Shown here piece by piece: positions 46,066-58,500 of a stretch of DNA of 64,000 nt. Below the pieces are notes generated by a model that worked only from the letters and a program-made list of their open reading frames with translations, was not told where the DNA came from and made no database searches. Made by a program: the position numbers and the translations under genes. Origin of the DNA: Vanrija pseudolonga (taxonomy: Eukaryota > Basidiomycota > Tremellomycetes > Trichosporonales > Trichosporonaceae); contig NC_085850.1 in assembly GCF_020906515.1 (NCBI RefSeq), forward strand, positions 992,001 to 1,056,000, read 5' to 3'. Positions within the stretch are counted from its first letter, which is position 1; each line of letters begins with the position of its first letter.

Positions 46066-47510
46066 TTAGGTCTTGGGGGCAGGAGGAGGAGGAGCAGAGT
46101 CAGGATAGTGGATGTGGGGGCCTGGGGTTGAGTGGATGTACTGGGGGTCAACGTACCCACCACCAGGACTGTTGAAGGCATAGTTGTCATGGGGGCTGGG
46201 GTGGTTTATGTACTCTGCGTCGTCGTACCGGCCGTTGTCACCGGCACCACGACCATCAGAGTAGCTGTGCTGGTGGCCATAGTAGGCGCTTCCAGTGTTT
46301 GGTCCTGGCTCGTGACGGCCGCTCTCGCCCGAGGCGCGGTGGTCCCACGCCTCCGAGTGGCGGGGCGGGTGCGTGAACATGACCGAGTCGGGGTTGTAGC
46401 GGCGCGACTGGAGGATGGACATGGTGAAGGCCTCGGGGTTCTCGCTGTAGACCGAGTGGTAGAGCTTGTGGTCCGAGACCTGGGCGACCGAGTACTGCCT
46501 GGCCGTGATGACAAAGTAGAGCTGGGTGATGCAGAGGATGACCCAGAGGCCGCCCATGAAGCCTACGTCGGCCCATGCAAATGCGTTGCAGAGCACCTTA
46601 CCCTGGTCAGTGAGCGTCGAGTTTGCAATCTGTGTCGTCTGGTTGTTGGGCGCAAAGTAGTCGATCTCGCAGTTGGACACGGCCGTGTTGTGACGAAGGG
46701 CCGAGATGATGATGATGACGGCTGCCACGACGAACGCGGCAATGTGGGCAATGGCGTTGAGGGCGCTGTACCAGCGGAACGTCGACGTCTTTTCCTGTAG
46801 TGGTGCGTCAGCTTGTGTTGTACGGGCGCATGCGGTACCGCCTTGGCGGCTGCGGCGACGGCGATGAAGCTGTGCGGTGGGTGGGTGGAGGGTGGTTGGC
46901 CAGGCAACGCGTGTTCCACGTCGCGACCAGCGGCGCTGCGCGGATTCACGGAGCGCGGGGGTAGCAAGACGGCTGCGACGCGCAGCACCCAGCCCGTACC
47001 CGGCCACAGCAGCCCCCGCCACCACCAGCAGCAGCAGCAGCACCAACGACGACACTTACACGGAAGACGCCAAAGAAGCCTAGCGGCTGGACGGCGACGC
47101 CGACAAAGCACACGATGCCAAAGATGTACGTCACAAAGGACGGCACTTCGGCGCCGACGACTGCGCGGGGTGGTCAGCAAACTGCGCACCGGGTCTGGCG
47201 GCAAGGCAGGAGCAGTCAGAGAGCGCGCGCGCGGGCCCTGCTCAAGCCATGCGCCGATCGATCTCACCTGCGGGCGCGACGAACGAGAGCACGCCGGCGG
47301 CGATACCGAGGGCCTGGGGGGTAAGCACTTGTTGCACGCGGGCACACTCACGGCCTGCTCGGCGATGATGGCGTAGATGCCAGCGTTGACGAGCGGGATG
47401 GCTGCGCGGGGTGAGCTCGGCCTTGGATACGCTACGTCACGCCGCGCCGCGCGACGGCGCGTCAGTTACGCACCACAACAGCAGTACCGCGGATCGATGA
47501 GGTTGGGCAT
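46066..47510 (-). CDS. Fungal four-transmembrane protein
   Basis: Five exons: 47474-47510, 47352-47401, 47268-47313, 47060-47160 and 46066-46794, with introns of 38, 72, 107 and 265 bases, give about 320 residues. Four hydrophobic segments appear only after splicing: IPLVNAGIYAIIAEQAALGI with AAGVLSFVAPA, TYIFGIVCFVGVAVQPLGFF, ALNAIAHIAAFVVAAVIIII, and VGFMGGLWVILCITQLYFVI. Between the third and fourth is a loop with Cys residues and sequons (NQT, NST). The C-terminal 130 residues are polar, Tyr/His/Pro-rich and end PPPPAPKT, probably cytosolic with SH3-type ligands. The layout resembles fungal tetraspan proteins of the plasma membrane, but no named family is certain. The 265-base intron is the longest in the window. 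Confidence 0.72.
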
Positions 47511-48241
47511 CGTGGCTGGCGACGACAGGTGGGGGTCTAGAACGGCTCAAGAACAGCGCCGGCTTTGCGCGTGTTGACGGGTGTGTGGAGGAGCGGGGGT
47601 GACGGAGGCTGGCTGGCTGGCTGTGGTCGGGCGGGCGGAGGGACCTGGCGGCGGGCCTCGGTGTGGCCTGTTTGTTGTGTGTGTGCGTGTCGTGTCGTGC
47701 GTCGAGGCCGAGTGTGCGCTGCTAGCGAGCGTTGCTGTATCGCTCCCTTTGTTGTGCGATGGATGTGATGGAGGTTGAGTAGTGTGCGTTGTTGTATGCG
47801 TCGTTGGCGTTGCTTGCTTGCTGGTCAGTGCCCCCTTGCGATCCAGACGACGCGTTTGAGCAGAGGCCTAGTTTGAAGCGACCAGCCAGGCGTTCAGGCT
47901 GACGGCGGCGGGGCGGTGCCATGCGGCGGTCTCTCGGTCACACGCAGTGCACTGCAATCTGCTACCGCTATTTCTGCGCACTACACAATGTGGCATTTCC
48001 ACCAACACAGGGCAAGGGGCAATGAAAAAAAAAGCTAAACGTCGTCATCCCAGATCCTTTGCAGCCCTCGTTACCAAATAAAAATCCAAAATGCATACAG
48101 ACTTTTGTAATGGGTGAATGCACAAATGCCCTAAATAATAGGAATGGCGTGGTGGAGGGGGATAAGAAAAAAGATGACTGTGGTAATACAAATGGGGGGG
48201 TGGGGTTGTAATGCAATTGGTACACTTGCAAGAAGCAGCAT
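47511..48241. other. Spacer with upstream GGCT run and receptor 3' flank
   Basis: The tetraspan promoter occupies the left part and has a GGCTGGCTGGCTGGCTG run at 47608-47624, about 100 bases from that gene's ATG. AT-richer sequence with several AAATAAAAA/AATAAT words lies at 48020-48140, downstream of the receptor gene, and fits a polyadenylation region. No further gene is supported. Confidence 0.5.
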
Positions 48242-50867
48242 TTACAGCTTCAAGTCCTTTTCGTTGCTCTCATCAAGTCGCTGCAGGATGGACCGCTCGG
48301 GGTCCGCAAAGCTCACCGTCGGCGACACGTTGCGCCGGCCAACAGACGACGTCTGGTTGGCCGGCGGCTGCGTGCTGGTCGGGCTCTGCGGACGCCAGCT
48401 GGCACTGCCGAGGCCGCGCAGAGCGCTGCCGATGCCCGAGCCGCCAGTGTGGCCGCCAGACGTGTGTGGCGAGAACGTGCCCTTGCGCACGCGCTTGCGG
48501 ACAACACGCTTCGTGTGCCACTCGACCACGCCGTAGATGATGGCGTCGAGCAGGCCTTGGCCAAAGATCATCCAGCGCGAGATGGCGCGTAATTCCGGTG
48601 GTGGCGTGCCCGCAAAGTCGAAGATGATGCGGATCATCGACACGGAGAAGAGCAGCACGTACTGGGACAAGTCAGACGGGCACAAGGCTGGTAGCATGTG
48701 TAGTACTCACTCCGAGGGGGAACCACAGCATCAAGAGGGCCGTCTTGCGATTGAGGTACGACGCCATCGACTCGGCGACGTACTCGACGTTTTCACTGTT
48801 GTTGGTGACCACAAACGGGTCGTTGGCGCTCTTTGTCGGCGGGGCCTGCTTGAGGAAGTCGGCGAGATCCATGCCATCGTCATCATCCTCATCGTCATTC
48901 TCAACACTCGAGCTGCCCTTCTCGACATCGTCGTCATTTCTGCGCAGCGCCGACGACTTGGGAGTCGGGGGGCGGGGAAGGTCCTTGATGATCTGGTCGG
49001 CGGTGAGCGACCCTCGGGGCGTCGATGGTCGGGACACGGGCATGGGCATAATGGAGACGCGGCGGCCGGTCAGGATTGGCGCATGGATGGCAGACGACAC
49101 TTCCGTTGACGCCGATGACACGGCCAGCGACGGGCGGCGCACGTCGATCGGGCTACCGTTCTCAAAGGGGGATGGATCGCCATGGGACCACATTGATGGC
49201 TGGGGCGCTGGGCCAAACGGCCGGTGCTCGTCAGGAGCGACCCCAGACGAGAATGACTGGCCAAACTCGAACGAGCGGCGGCGGTTGTTGGGGTGGACAA
49301 TCTCGGGCAGGGTAGGGTCGACGGCGGTTGTGGCTGTGCTTGGTGCGGTGTCGTCGCTTCCGTCGCCGCTCCCATTTGTCCTGACCTTTGTAGGCAGAGT
49401 CATGTTGTTCAGTGGCGCACCAGAGGCCATGGAAATGGACGCTCGTGGAGCCAAGCTCGTGGGTGAGACTGGGCGGTCGAGGAAGGTGGCAGATGTAGGT
49501 GTGCCGCCGACCGACTTGATATCGAACGCCTGCCTTGTCGGGGACGCAAATGGCGACTTGTCCGAGATGGAGCCGACCTTGGTAGCACCCGAGGACTGGG
49601 TCGTGCTGGTCGATGGACGCTTGCGCCCGCCAAATCCGCGCCAGTCGGCCCACGAGTTGGCGGGAGGCGGAGATACTGTGAGCGCCGATGCGCCTGCACC
49701 TCCGTAACGCTGGCCGTCAACCTGGAATGCGGGGAGCTCGACTCGTTCCCAGGGTGGGAGTTCGGCAAGCTCTTTCTGCTGCTGCTTCGAGAGGCGTTTC
49801 CCAAGCTTGGGTCTCGAACCCGTCTGCGAGGCCGGGTCGGGGTCAGCCAGCTTCTCCGCCCACTTCTTTGGCTCGGGGGAGATGACCTGGAGCGGCGGCG
49901 GCATAGGCTTGGGCCCGCTGTGATGGCTGTGAACCGACGCCGAGCTGCGGATGGGGTCGCCTGCGCTGTCGACCAGGACGGTGCGGTTGCCTCGCTGGAA
50001 GAAAGACTTGTGGCGTGGGCGGGAGCCGCGTGAATTGAGGAACGACGGCTTCTTGCCGCGCGAGTACGACGAGCCGCTGCCATCCGAGTATCCCGTGCGA
50101 ATAGTGTCCGGGCGCTTGAGGAAGACGTAGAGCCTACCGTAGAGGAGGGCGATGCACAGGAAGACAATGCCACGGGGAACAAACTGGATGAGCTCTGCGT
50201 ACAGTCCGGCGTTGTTGCCATAGAAGCAAATGCCCCCGGCTGGCGAGGTCAGCGTTACCGAACCCGTGGCTGCGCACTCACAAGGAACGTAGCCGTAGAG
50301 GAAGTGGCCAAGCACTGACACGCCAAACGAGATGATCCACACGACGAGCCAGGACCAGTACCAGTTCTTCTCGATCCATGATGTGAGCGGGTGAAGGGGC
50401 TTTGTGAGGATCATGAAAGTGGCACAGGCAAGAGACAGGGTCCAGAGGTGCTGTGAGAAGAGGACGGCGACGAAGATGACGCCGAGGCCGTCGCACGACT
50501 GCGTGTCGAGGGCGAGAGGGTTGCCAGATAACTCGAGGCCACAGCCGACGAGACCGGCTATTCTGAAAGGCGTGAGCTCTTGTGCGGCGGATTTTCTCAA
50601 CTCACCCCATGACCACGTCGCTGAGGACCAGGGCCTGGACGAGCCTCATTCTGACAGTGGCTGCCCTGCCTCGGATTTCGTTGGCGAGCATGTTGCCAAG
50701 GATAAAGAAGGCTCCCAGGATTGTCAACGACTAGAGGCGGAGGGTCAGCACGTGCCAGTGTGTAGCCGCTCGCCGGCTGGCTCATCGTGACTCACCAGAA
50801 TAACCGTGTCGCCAATGATCACCCAACGTTCGCTCTCGACGTTGGACGTCTCATTGGCGATGGTCAT
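48242..50867 (-). CDS. Seven-transmembrane receptor (cAMP-receptor/Gpr-like) with long third loop
   Basis: Five exons: 50796-50867, 50606-50730, 50282-50562, 48711-50239 and 48242-48661, with introns of 42-65 bases, give about 808 residues. It begins MTIANETSN, a short glycosylatable outside end. Helices: VIIGDTVILSLTILGAFFIL; RLVQALVLSDVVMGIAGLVG; LGVIFVAVLFSQHLWTLSLA; WLVVWIISFGVSVLGHFLYG; ELIQFVPRGIVFLCIALLYG; ALLMLWFPLGYVLLFSVSMI; and ISRWMIFGQGLLDAIIYGVV. Cytosolic loop 3, between helices 5 and 6, is about 440 residues, Ser/Pro-rich and disordered. This fits fungal nutrient or pheromone-independent receptors of the Git3/cAMP-receptor class acting through a G-alpha to adenylate cyclase; the ligand is unknown. 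The receptor and the RasGEF would converge on cAMP/PKA if typical, which is inference. Confidence 0.82.
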
Positions 50868-52152
50868 CTTGTGTGTGTGATGAATGTGCTCATGTTCGGA
50901 CGCCCACCCTCTCGTCAAGAGTGATGTGGCCAACATGATGTTGTGCTGCGGCCGCCAGCCTGGTGACTAGGACTAGTGACAGTGACCGGGGGTCCGGGGG
51001 GCTGTGTGACGGCCTGCGGGGAGAGACCAAGATTCACCGACCAGGGCGAGGACGAGGAGGCAGGAGGGCGTAGAGCCGTGCCAGCGATCTGGCTGCTGGA
51101 TGGGACTGGGCACTGAGCGCGTGTGCGTCGCGGTGACGGTGTTTCAGGCCAGGTCGGGATCCGAGCTGAGCGGCAGAAGCGGCTGCCTGCCTGGACTGGG
51201 ACGATTGATGGCCGCCTAGTTTGCCGTGATGGCGAGGAGGAGCGGCCCAGAATTTTGTTGTTGCTTTGTGATCGGGCTGTGTCGGATCGGGGGGATAGGT
51301 CGTGTCAACAAGGCTAGAGTCGCGAAGAACCAAGAGGAACACAAAGAGTTGGCCAGCCTGCTCAACTCGTGGTTGTCGTCGTCGCGGACATGTGGAAAGA
51401 ACAATGAGCACGCTGCCAGCAAAGGCAGCACCAGTGACAAAGGCGACGTCGTGACAACGACCTGCCTCTCAGCTCCGGCAAGCGCACCATCATAGTCCTG
51501 CTGCTCTCGGCGGAGGCGGCGGCGGCGTCGCGTCAGGGGCGAAAAGTTCTCTTGCTCATTGAAGGCCGATGAAGGGGCGGCGCGCAGGCTCAATGTTTCG
51601 GGCCGCACGAGGCGGCGCCGTGGCGCCGGGCCCTTGACGGAGGGGGGGAGGGGGGGGGGGAGCGCGCGCGAGCTCGAGCGCGCTGCAGGGAGGGAGGGTA
51701 GGGTTGCTTGCGCAAGCAGCAGCCGCTTACGCGCACTCTACCTCCATGCGAAGAGCTGCAAGAAGATGGTGGTGGACGTGAAGGGTCGCGCCGCCGGGAG
51801 ATTAATGCACCCCGAACCAGGTACGAGGTGCTTTGGACTGTTTCCCTGGAATGTGGCTTGGGAGTGGTCGAGGGTGGCTCCTGGTCGCCTGACCCTGCCG
51901 TAAGAGAGCACGACAACACTGATGCGTGCTGTAATGCCCCACGCCACATTGCATCCAGAGCAGGGTTGTGCGTGCATAGAGTAAGAGGGTGTGCGCTGCT
52001 GCGGTTATTGTACTGCAATTATTATCCCAATCGTATTATGAACTCGCCTGGCATAGCCCCCTCGCTCGCCTCAAGGACAAACACACGCACACACCAGGAA
52101 GCAATCGCCTCGAGCGCAAGGTTGTTTATTTATTACGGGTCAAAAGAAGCAT

Positions 52153-52184
<32 letters not shown>

Positions 52185-53627
52185 GCGTGACGACTGACTA
52201 CTACTTTGCTGCCCGCTTCGATCGATCTGGATTGGATCACCGCGAGCCCAGCGCCACGCACACGCCAGCAAAGCCTGCTGAGCAGGTGGACATGCGAGTT
52301 AGCGAGGAGCCAAGCTGGCAGCCAGGCTGGCTGTCTCGCCACCGTGCGTGCGTGCGGTGCGGGTGGGCGTGCACTGTATGCAGCACCAGTAAAGGAGCGG
52401 TGCGATCAGGCGGCCGGCGGACAATGAGACGTTGTGGTAAGAGTAAGTAAGGGTCACGGCCCGGCTTCACCCCCCGGCCGGCCCCTTGCTCGCAAGCAAG
52501 CCCTTTGGCAGGAGTCAATTTGGCTCTCCTCGATCGCGACCACCCAAAACAGTGGTGCGTGCGGTGAGGTACGTGCGGCGCCGCCACTGACTGTCTGTGT
52601 TCCGACGTTTGTTCCTTCTGCAGAGCTGCAGCAGTGCAGCTCTGGGCGCCGGGCGTGCCGCGGTGCCGCGCGCGCGCGCGCGCTCTGGCTCTGGCTCGGC
52701 CAGCCACGCGACGACTCCCAAACGCCAGATCACCGCTTGGCAGCAATGCCTGCAGCGCCTCGTCCGCCGATTGAGGTGCCCGCTGGCGCGCCGGCGTCGA
52801 GCAAGCGAACGTGGCGTGGGCGCGGCTTGGCATACCGCTGGATAGCTGGAACCGACTGCTGCCACTGCTCTATTCTGCATGACATGATCGAATGCTGCGC
52901 GCTGCCAAGCAAACCTGCAGTGTTCAGCCAGAACGAACGTAACGAACGCCCTACACTGTTCCACCTGTATCCTAATCAGCATGTGTATGCCAGGGCAGGC
53001 AGTAGACGATGTTCCATCGGCCTTGACTGAGCTACCTACTGTAGCTGCCTGCCCTTCGGGTTTGTCTTTGACGTTTGGTCACGGCAACGCAACGCTGCCC
53101 TGGGCCCCGGAGAGTAAGTTTATAAGGCTGAATGGCGGGACGAGGCAGCTCTCACCCATTCACCATGCAGCGCCCTGTCCCGGCTGCTGCGTACTCCTTG
53201 ATCAGATCAGATGCCGTCCGACGACCGTCTCTGTGCGCCGCAGCTTCTCTGACTTTGGTTTCCTGCGCCGCCGCCGGAGATCCACGGTGCCAGTCGGGCG
53301 CACGCAATAGATACCATTGGCGTGGCGTGGCGGTGGCAGTGGGTCTTGCCGAGCCGGCTGAAGATCGCAAGAGACGGTCCGTGACTCTTTAGCTGCCACA
53401 ATGGCCTGCGCGCGACTGTCCTTTGCCCCACTGCTCAAGACAACTCTTCACACCTCACCACCTTCGACACACTGACACGCCCCCCCCCCACACTCCTCCC
53501 CGCTACCCCGCGGGTCAGTTCCAATCCAATGTCTCCATGCTGCAAAACACTATCTCTGAAGACCATAGTGAACAGGTACATCTCAAGACCCCACTCCGAG
53601 GGTCCCAATCTGCAGATACATGCCCGC
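50868..53627. other. Long upstream gap of the receptor gene
   Basis: About 2.8 kb with no supportable gene. G-runs (up to eleven G near 51648), a (CAG)10 run at 52154-52183 and GC alternation near 52668 are visible. The receptor's promoter and 5' UTR lie at the left. The right end is the 3' flank of the ribosomal protein gene, with a C-run near 53481. Confidence 0.45.
52154..52183. repeat. (CAG)10 trinucleotide repeat
   Basis: Ten uninterrupted CAG units in non-coding DNA, 1.3 kb upstream of the receptor ATG. Confidence 0.9.
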
Positions 53628-54205
53628 TTAAGCCCAGGTCGAGGGGCGGTTGGCGGCGAACCAAGCCTTGGACTTGGTGCGGCGGTGGGGGAGAGGGAAC
53701 TTGAGGCCGGGCTCGAGGAGCTGCTTGATGTAGGGCCTGCGGATGTCCTCCTTCTTCTCAACCTCGGCGACGCGGAGGATCTGGACGTTGCGGAAACGGG
53801 CACGGTGGCGGGCGGCCATGTCCTGGTACATGGCCTCGACGGCCTCGGCGCGCGAGAGGGCACGGAACTCCTTGACCATGTTGTGGGTGCCGGAGCGCGA
53901 GTCGTAACGGAGCCAGATGGCGAAGTTCTTGACCTTCTGGGGCTTGGCCTCAGAGATCTGGTGTGGGCGTTAGCACGCACTCTACTGCCAGTCTTGCAGC
54001 TTCGCTAAACACTCACGATGTTGAGGGCAACGATCTCACCCGAGGCCTTCTTGACCTTCTTGAGCTGGCGGAGGTAGTACCAGAAGCGCGACTTGGCGAC
54101 AACGTCGTTGGGCGCGAAGATGCGCATGCGGTAGAGCTTGGGCTCAGGCTCGGACTCCGTAGGGAGCTTGCGTCCGACGACGGAGTACTCAGTGAAGCGA
54201 CCCAT
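53628..54205 (-). CDS. RPL20: 60S ribosomal protein L20 (eL20/L18a)
   Basis: Two coding exons, 54017-54205 and 53628-53957, with a 59-base intron, give 172 residues, the family length. It begins [18 protein letters not shown] and continues [20 protein letters not shown]; it has VRKFNF-like [28 protein letters not shown] and [10 protein letters not shown], all conserved in eL20. The protein sits on the surface of the large subunit. The ATG directly follows CTCCAG-G, a strong acceptor, so a 5' UTR intron is likely; a GTGAGT donor at 54710 on the minus strand would make it about 500 bases. Biased C/G-ending codons fit high expression. Confidence 0.96.
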
Positions 54206-55539
54206 CCTGGAGACAAAGTCAGCGGCTGTGTGACAACAATTTGTCCCTGGCCCCCCCTCAAGGCTTCTCCTCAGACGAGACGGCGGCAGGCGGTAGGCGG
54301 CGGACGGCGCGAGCGTTGACAACAGGTTGCTGGCGGTCGGGCACACACAAGCTGAAGGTTCCCAGGCCAGTCAAGAGGGCTCCGAGGCCTCCTCGGCTAG
54401 GGCGGGGTCTCACAATCCGTCGCGCCAGAGACGCTCCGTCTCGTGCACCCCGTTCCCCGCCTCAACGAGTGCTCTTCCAGCTCATCATGGCGCAGACATT
54501 GCCCCTGTGTTTCTTTCCTCGCCCTCGTATCCTCCCAGCCGTGGCCCTTCAAGCTTTGTGTGTGCTCGCAAGTCGCTCCGCAAATGTTGCAACAACCCGT
54601 CGAAATGTCGAGCGTCGAGCTCGTGCCGTCGGTCGCCGTGTCGCACGCCGGTCGTGTGTCGGTCCGATACGTCTGAGGAGGCCGTGGGGGTGGTCGTCGT
54701 CGTTACTCACTCGTTGGCTTTTTCTTGAGGATTACAGTAACAAGATGGTGATGGTGGACGTTTCGACAGCCAGTGTGCAGCGGCCAGTCGCAGCGTTGCA
54801 GAGTGAGCGAGCCTCAGCCAGGAGGTCCACAGTCGCCTGCCAGCCCTGCCAGCCAGCAGCCCAGCCTGGCTGCCAGTGTCTCCACCCACCTCCATCCACC
54901 ACCTCCAAACCCTTCAACGTTTCTTCAAAGACCGACGGCATCAAAATGAATAATCCTTTCATATTTCCGAAATTCTCCAGGGTGGAGAGGTGTGTGGCAA
55001 TTATGTTGGCTGGTCGGCTTAAGTCCCTTGTCGCCGACGTTTTCGACGTGCTGGATTTGCCACCCAGGCACGGAATGTGGATTCAGAGTTCAGGGCGACC
55101 CACGTGTTTTGGCTTTTGCCAGGAACGGCGCCGAGATGGATTTGGGTACTTGGTCTGCGCGACTTGTGCCGCCTTCGTCACCCGGTGTCGACCCGCCGTG
55201 ACCCGCCGCCGCGCCGCCGCCCCATACCGTGTCCACTGGAGGTGGATTTGGAGGACCCGCCTCCACCACACGGACAATGACCACATTCGTCCTTCCTCCC
55301 TTCCTCGACACACACCTCAGACACAACCTCCTCTGCATCGTGACGTTGTCTTATCACGCATAGTATTGTTCCTCATGATACCCCCTCGACCATAGCAACA
55401 TACAAGACTACTAAAGACTCGCCCAGTTCAACTCGCCTTCATCATTCCCCAATCCACCTCCCCCCCACCCCAACGACGCGTCCACAGGCGGCACAGACCA
55501 CGCGCACCAGCCACAACTTCTGCCATCCCCCTCGCCACC
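54206..55539. promoter_or_regulatory. Divergent RPL20 / coiled-coil gene promoter, probable RPL20 5' UTR intron
   Basis: The left 500 bases (54207-54710) probably form a 5' UTR intron of RPL20: acceptor CTCCAG directly before the ATG and GTGAGT donor at 54710 on the minus strand. CCAGCC-rich repeats lie at 54835-54875. The long plus-strand open frame 54241-55395 has no gene-like codon use and crosses these elements. CACC/CTCC-rich DNA precedes the 55540 ATG. Confidence 0.5.
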
Positions 55540-58500
55540 ATGGCGGCACCAGATACGGGCGACGCAGTCGTCCACCGTCTCATCACAAAGGTGCATACAT
55601 GTTGCTGCTGTGGCGAGAAGCTCTAAAGCTGACGTTGGACGGTAGGGATTGAGAGGAAGGCCAAGATCGGAAGATGCCCTCGACCTGAGCAGCAGCGAGA
55701 AGGCCCAGCTCCTCGCCGACATTATCGGCTCTGAGTCTAAAATATCCTTTGAACGTATCCTGCCTGGTATGTCTCACTTCCCTGTCATTGCTCGCCCCTC
55801 TAACAATGGCTCAGCGATCGAACAGGCCGAAACGGCCCAAGGGATTGTGATTCTCCTCCACCATGAGCGAGAACACCTCAAGAGCCAGCTTCAGATTGCA
55901 GAGGAACACGAGCGAGAACACCTCAAGAGCCAGCTTCAGATTGCAGAGGAACAAGGCAAGCATGTTCAGCTCGAGCACAAGGAGCTCGAATCCTTCCTCA
56001 CGTCAGTAGCGCGCGCACCTACCCTTGAGTATAGCTGATCTGTGCTCAAGTCTCATCCTGAAGGGCGAAACACTCCAAGGCTTCCCCTTAGCTGCTGAAC
56101 CGGAGGACTGCGCTACCCCAAGCGATCAGCCAGACGTCTCGAGCGTTGAGTTGTCAGAATCGAAGCTTGCAGAAGCGCTTCCCATTGCTTCATCGGTATC
56201 TCACGGCGACAGCGACGACTCCCCCACCGCAGATAGCGTTGAGGTGGCTGTCAACGGGCGCCAGAGGTCAGCCTCAGGCCCACCCTCACCAACGACTGCG
56301 ATGTCGACAGCAACGGCTTCACCCACTGAGAGTACAGGGCACAGAACCCCTGTGGGCCAAACTCGACCTTTGCCACCTCAGCAGTTCTTCAAGAGGCAGC
56401 AGCTGCGCAGACTCAGTACCGGGTCTGCGAGGACGATTGAAGAGCCCACTGGCAAGGCATCTGGATCGCAATCCGCAATCATTACAACGCGTCGTCTCAG
56501 TGACGAAATTACCGGTCCCGCCAAGGGGTGGTCGAACGGCAAGCCGCCCTGGAGCCGTGAAGGTGCCCTGCTGGTCCGCTCCAGCACAGCGCCGTCACTC
56601 TTCATGGACCGACGGCCCAGCCTTCCCACATCTGCCTCCATGGAGAGGCTTCACGGATCGCAAGCGTCTTCGTCTTCGCCATCAAGCAAGGGCGAGTCGC
56701 CAACATACAAGGGCTGGCCCTTCTTCCGGCAGCCAGACCATGATCCCGACGAGGCCCTTAGCAACCATCGCCGCCGTCCAAGTAACTCGTTAATGTTGCA
56801 TTCGAGACGTGACAGCGCATCGTCCGTCACAAGTGCCACGGTAAGTCTGCTCTGATATTTGCAGTGCTGACGGTCATCAGGGCTCCCCGGGTAATTACGC
56901 CGCAAGTAGAGACACCATCGTCAGCGGCCTTCGGCGTGAGGTCGAGGACTTAAAGCTCCAAAACCGGCTGACCGCCAACAATCTGCACAACATGGGGTGA
57001 GCAGAACGTCAAGTGTTTGAATGATCACTAACAATGGGACAAAGGCAAGAGCAGGATGCGCTTCATATGAAGCTCGAGGCCAAGTCGGAGGAGGCGGAGC
57101 GCTTGAACAATAGCCTTCGGAATGCCGAGAAGCTATACAAGTCCAAGGAAGAGGGGTTGTCTCGCCAGCTGCAGGGGGTAAGCCAAGGTAGCGGTTTAGG
57201 CGCTCATTCTTTCTCAGCTTGAAGCGGACTGTGAGAACCTGCTACGCGAGCTATCCAAGGCGAAAGAAACCATCGTCACGCAGAAAGCCAAGGTGCAGGC
57301 TGCCGAACGTGAGTAGGCACCAGGGTGACCGCACTGACTCGCGTAGAGGACAAGCGTGAACTTCACGCGACGGTTCAAGACAGAGACTCGACGAATGCGA
57401 CTCTGAGGAAATCGCTGGACAGGGCGCAGAAGGAAATCGATGCCCACAAGGCGCGGTTGGCGGAGCTGGAAGCCAGACGGGATTCTCTCGAGGACGAGCT
57501 TGCTTCCGCCAATCACCGCATCGTTGATCTGGCCGATATCGAGGAGCAATTCCTCCAGGCAAGACATAATGCGGAGGAGTTGAAGCTCCGGGTCGAGGAA
57601 CTTCAAGCTGGGCCTGGGTTTTACGCCGTCAGCGCGCCGTCAAGCTCTGCTCCAGGTAGTGTCTCACAGACGCTGGGTGCAGAGATGCTGCGACAGTACG
57701 GGCTCATTGGAGCCGAGCCCAGCTCACCTCTGGCACCGCGTGCAAGGAAGTCTTCTCGCCGACTGGTATGCCTCTTTGTCGCTTGGATGACCACTGACCA
57801 TCTCAGCGCCGCCCCCCGATCCCTCCGTCGCCCCGGCCTGATGTAGAGTGTCTTAGCACTGAGCTCGAGAAGGCCGACTCGGATCCCAACTCCGAGGACG
57901 ACGATAACGACAGCAGCGATGAGGACGACAACACCGAGGTCGACCCAGATGACTCGTTGGCCGACGTGTCGATCGATGTTCCATCAACTCCCTTGCCGGA
58001 CTCGCCTGCCGACGGCGACAGGTCGATGACCTCGCCCCCTTCATACAGCGGAAGCCCGAGGGGTGCGGAGCAACTGTTAGAAGCAGGCCCTTCGGTCGAA
58101 GCTGGCCCGTCCGATGCCAAGGCTACCCTCGAACCGACCAAAGTGGCATCGGTTGAGGCGGAGCCGAGGCCGGTCGTCAAGCACGAGTCGAAGGGCGTCA
58201 TGACCACCGACATCGTGGCGGCGACCCAAGCTACAGCGCCTGTCGCGGAGATTGCCGTGGCGACGACTGAAGCGACAGCCCCCGTCACGGGGGTTGTCGA
58301 CGACAAGAATGCGGAACCGATCTGCAATAACCCCCGTCACGTTAACTGGGCGGTTCTGGCCGCGTTTATTGTGGTCGCTTTCGCTGGTGAGTCGGATCTC
58401 GTGTGCCTGTTGTCGCCCAGCTCACACATTGCAGTTGGTGTGGGCTTTGGAGCACAGAAGCTGTCTTCAGGAACACCGCTCCCGTCCCTCGTGTACGACC

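Noticed and set aside
54241-55395. 384-codon open frame on the plus strand between RPL20 and the coiled-coil gene
   Set aside because: Composition is non-protein-like and it overlaps the probable RPL20 5' UTR intron and simple repeats.
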